From NCBI GenBank assembly GCA_031279895.1, contig JAITHR010000054.1, positions 1 through 13,749 of the forward strand: a stretch of 13,749 bases of DNA. Direction: 5' to 3'. The DNA comes from Spirochaetaceae bacterium. Lineage in GTDB: Bacteria > Spirochaetota > Spirochaetia > Treponematales > Breznakiellaceae. Positions 12,733 through 13,749 of this stretch are shown here, one piece after another. Made by a program: the position numbers and the translations under genes. The notes under the pieces were generated by a model that saw only the letters and a program-made list of their open reading frames with translations, was not told the origin of the DNA and did not search any database. The first letter of the stretch is position 1; the number at the start of each line of letters is the position of its first letter.

Positions 12733-13195
12733 GCAAGGCCGCCTGTTGTTTCCAAGTAGTGCAACACCGTGTCCGCCGGCGGCGCCGGAGGCACAGCAAG
12801 GCCGCCTGTTGTTTCAAAGTAGTGCAACACCGTGTCCGCCGGCGGCGCCGGAGGCACAGCAAGGCCGCCTGTTGCTTCCAAGTTGTGCAACACCTTGTCC
12901 GGTGAGCGCGTCAGTGCTGTTGAGGCGCTGCTACGCTTCGCGCAGCCTCCGGCTGTTTAAGCAAGGCCGCCTGTTGTTTCAAAGTAGTGCAACACCTTGT
13001 CCAGTTACATTACCGGTTGCTGTTGAGGCGCGGCTACGCTCTCGCGCAGCCTCCGGCTGTTTCAAACATGGCCGCCTGTTGCTTCCAAGTTGTGCAACAC
13101 CGTGTCCAGTGAGCGGGCTGGTTCTTACTAAGGCGCGGCTACGCTTCGCGCAGCCCGCCGCGGTTTGGGAGCCGTGCGTTGTTATGCGCAGCAGC
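12715..13195 (+). repeat. Cluster of five core repeat units, inverted relative to 2150-2501
   Basis: A 31-bp core (GGCCGCCTGTTG ... GTGCAACAC) occurs at 12737, 12800, 12863, 12965 and 13070. Hairpins CAGCC-TCC-GGCTG lie at 12715, 12943 and 13047. Units one and two are followed by a GCC-rich stretch, and units three to five by longer arms containing GCGCTACGCTTCGCG-like sequence. Relative to the cluster at 2150-2501 everything is on the opposite strand. An open frame of about 160 codons across the cluster consists only of repeated units, and is not regarded as a gene. Confidence 0.9.
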
Positions 13196-13200
13196 CTCCG

Positions 13201-13335
13201 GCCCTTTCAGGCGGTTTCACGGCTACTTTAGACAGCCTCCCGACCAATACGCGCCGAATTCCCGCCATGACAAACGGGAGCCCGTCCAGAGTAAACGGGA
13301 GCCTGCCTGAAGTAGCCGGAGAGCCGCCTGAAGGC
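13201..13335. repeat. Long imperfect inverted repeat
   Basis: The 23-bp arm at 13220-13242 (CGGCTACTTTAGAC...) is matched in reverse complement at 13296-13318, with about three mismatches. Outer arms at 13201-13214 and 13324-13335 also pair (CCGCCTGAA...). The loop contains two copies of AAACGGGAGCC (from about 13272 and 13294). The following stretch, to 13388, holds another CAGCC-GGA-GGCTG hairpin (13367-13379) and nothing gene-like. Confidence 0.75.
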
Positions 13336-13388
13336 TGCGGGAGGCCATTCGGGGTGCGTTATGAAACAGCCGGAGGCTGCGGGAGGCC

Positions 13389-13514
13389 GAATGACTCATT
13401 CCTGGTCAAGAATGAGTCATTCCTGGTCAAGAATGAGTCATTCCTGGTCAAGAATGAGTCATTCCTGGTCAAGAATGAAGTATTCCTGGTCAAGAACGAG
13501 TCATTCCTGGTCAA
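13389..13514. repeat. Six 21-bp tandem units with a 13-bp dyad
   Basis: Six exactly 21-bp units begin at 13389, 13410, 13431, 13452, 13473 and 13494. Each contains a dyad GAATGA-G-TCATTC followed by CTGGTCAA. Unit 1 has C for the central G, unit 5 has a variant AAGT centre and unit 6 has C for T, yet GAA/TTC symmetry stays largely intact. There is no spacer variation, so it is not CRISPR. The period of 21 bp is two helical turns. Confidence 0.95.
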
Positions 13515-13544
13515 GAATGGGGCGGGAATAGTCATGGCCGCGTT

Positions 13545-13749
13545 GGAAACAGTCGTGCGCGGGGCGGAGACGAATGTTTTTGTGCCGGAGACAGTCGTGC
13601 GCGGGGCGGAGACGAATGTTTTTGTGTTGGAGACAGTCGTGCGCGGGGCGGAGACGAATGTTTTTGTGTTGGAGACATTCCTGCGCGGGGCGGAGACGAA
13701 TGTTTTTGTGTTGGAGACATTCGTGCGCGGGGCGGAGACGAATGTTTTT
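13545..13749. repeat. 42-bp tandem array running off the window edge
   Basis: Units start at 13545, 13587, 13629, 13671 and 13713, the last cut by the window end. Each has GGAGACAGTCGTGCGCGGGG, then CGGAGACGAATG and a T5-G-T stretch. Units 4 and 5 have CATTC in place of CAGTC. The first half is shared with the left-edge array at 1-160. On the minus strand each unit reads as 14 codons (SPTQKHSSPPRARL), which is open but has no other protein-like support. Confidence 0.9.

Noticed and set aside
2150..13195. Insertion sequence or composite transposon
   Set aside because: Inverted repeat clusters flank the block, but no transposase, integrase or target-site duplication is visible, and the enclosed genes are housekeeping.
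12746..13231. Plus-strand frame of 161 codons
   Set aside because: It is made entirely of the repeat units, and the related frames in the inverted cluster at 2046-2473 are similar only because the DNA is. There is no ribosome binding site or codon-level conservation to support it.
13532..13749. Minus-strand open frame in the 42-bp array
   Set aside because: Fourteen codons per 42 bp keep any satellite open. Without the region beyond the window a repeat protein cannot be proved, and there is no domain evidence.
13389..13749. CRISPR array
   Set aside because: Direct repeats are contiguous, with no unique spacers, and no cas gene is near.

Overview
The window looks like GC-rich spirochaete DNA, most likely from a Treponema-type lineage with a heavily repeat-laden genome. 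This is inference: it rests on two lipobox-bearing lipoproteins, a SpoIID-family lipoprotein in a non-sporulation context, a DUF3842 gene and an FchA-type gene beside a rimP-nusA-infB operon, and no rRNA or other decisive marker is present. Nine protein-coding genes are supported. Almost all the rest is repeat DNA.

Layout. Positions 1-345 hold a 20-22 bp tandem array, a palindrome and a degenerate repeat copy. Two minus-strand lipoprotein genes follow: a short one (320-748) with one possible Ig-like domain, and an ankyrin-repeat protein (1239-1985). Between them lie a 12-bp perfect inverted repeat, a 21-bp tandem array and a 102-bp composite repeat. Positions 1986-2500 are mostly repeats. Positions 2500-2930 hold the control region of the translation/transcription operon: promoter-like sites, a heptanucleotide microsatellite, and a leader with competing hairpins ending in an intrinsic terminator. 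The operon rimP (2934-3395), nusA (3399-4868), infB (4920-7673) follows and ends at a clear terminator (7804-7823). Convergent to it is a large SpoIID/TPR lipoprotein gene (7863-10439, minus). Divergent from that gene is a translationally coupled pair, DUF3842 (10555-10992) and an FchA/cyclodeaminase-like protein (10989-11621). Repeat DNA then leads into an amidohydrolase gene (11878-12732), and 12733-13749 is repeats to the window edge.

How the genes fit together. RimP, NusA and IF2 serve 30S maturation, transcription elongation/termination and translation initiation, and their leader looks like an attenuator that NusA itself could act on. The SpoIID-like lipoprotein probably acts on peptidoglycan in the envelope. 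FchA-like proteins work on folate-bound one-carbon units, and the coupled DUF3842 protein may be linked to that.

The most notable signal is the repeat system. A 102-bp composite with terminal mini-hairpins (5-bp stems, GGA or TCC triloops, one compensatory base-pair change) recurs between genes and supplies the C-terminal codons, and in three cases the stop codon, of neighbouring genes. A second unit with a 31-bp core forms clusters in opposite orientation on either side of the 10-kb housekeeping block. No transposase, integrase, CRISPR array, tRNA or rRNA was seen.
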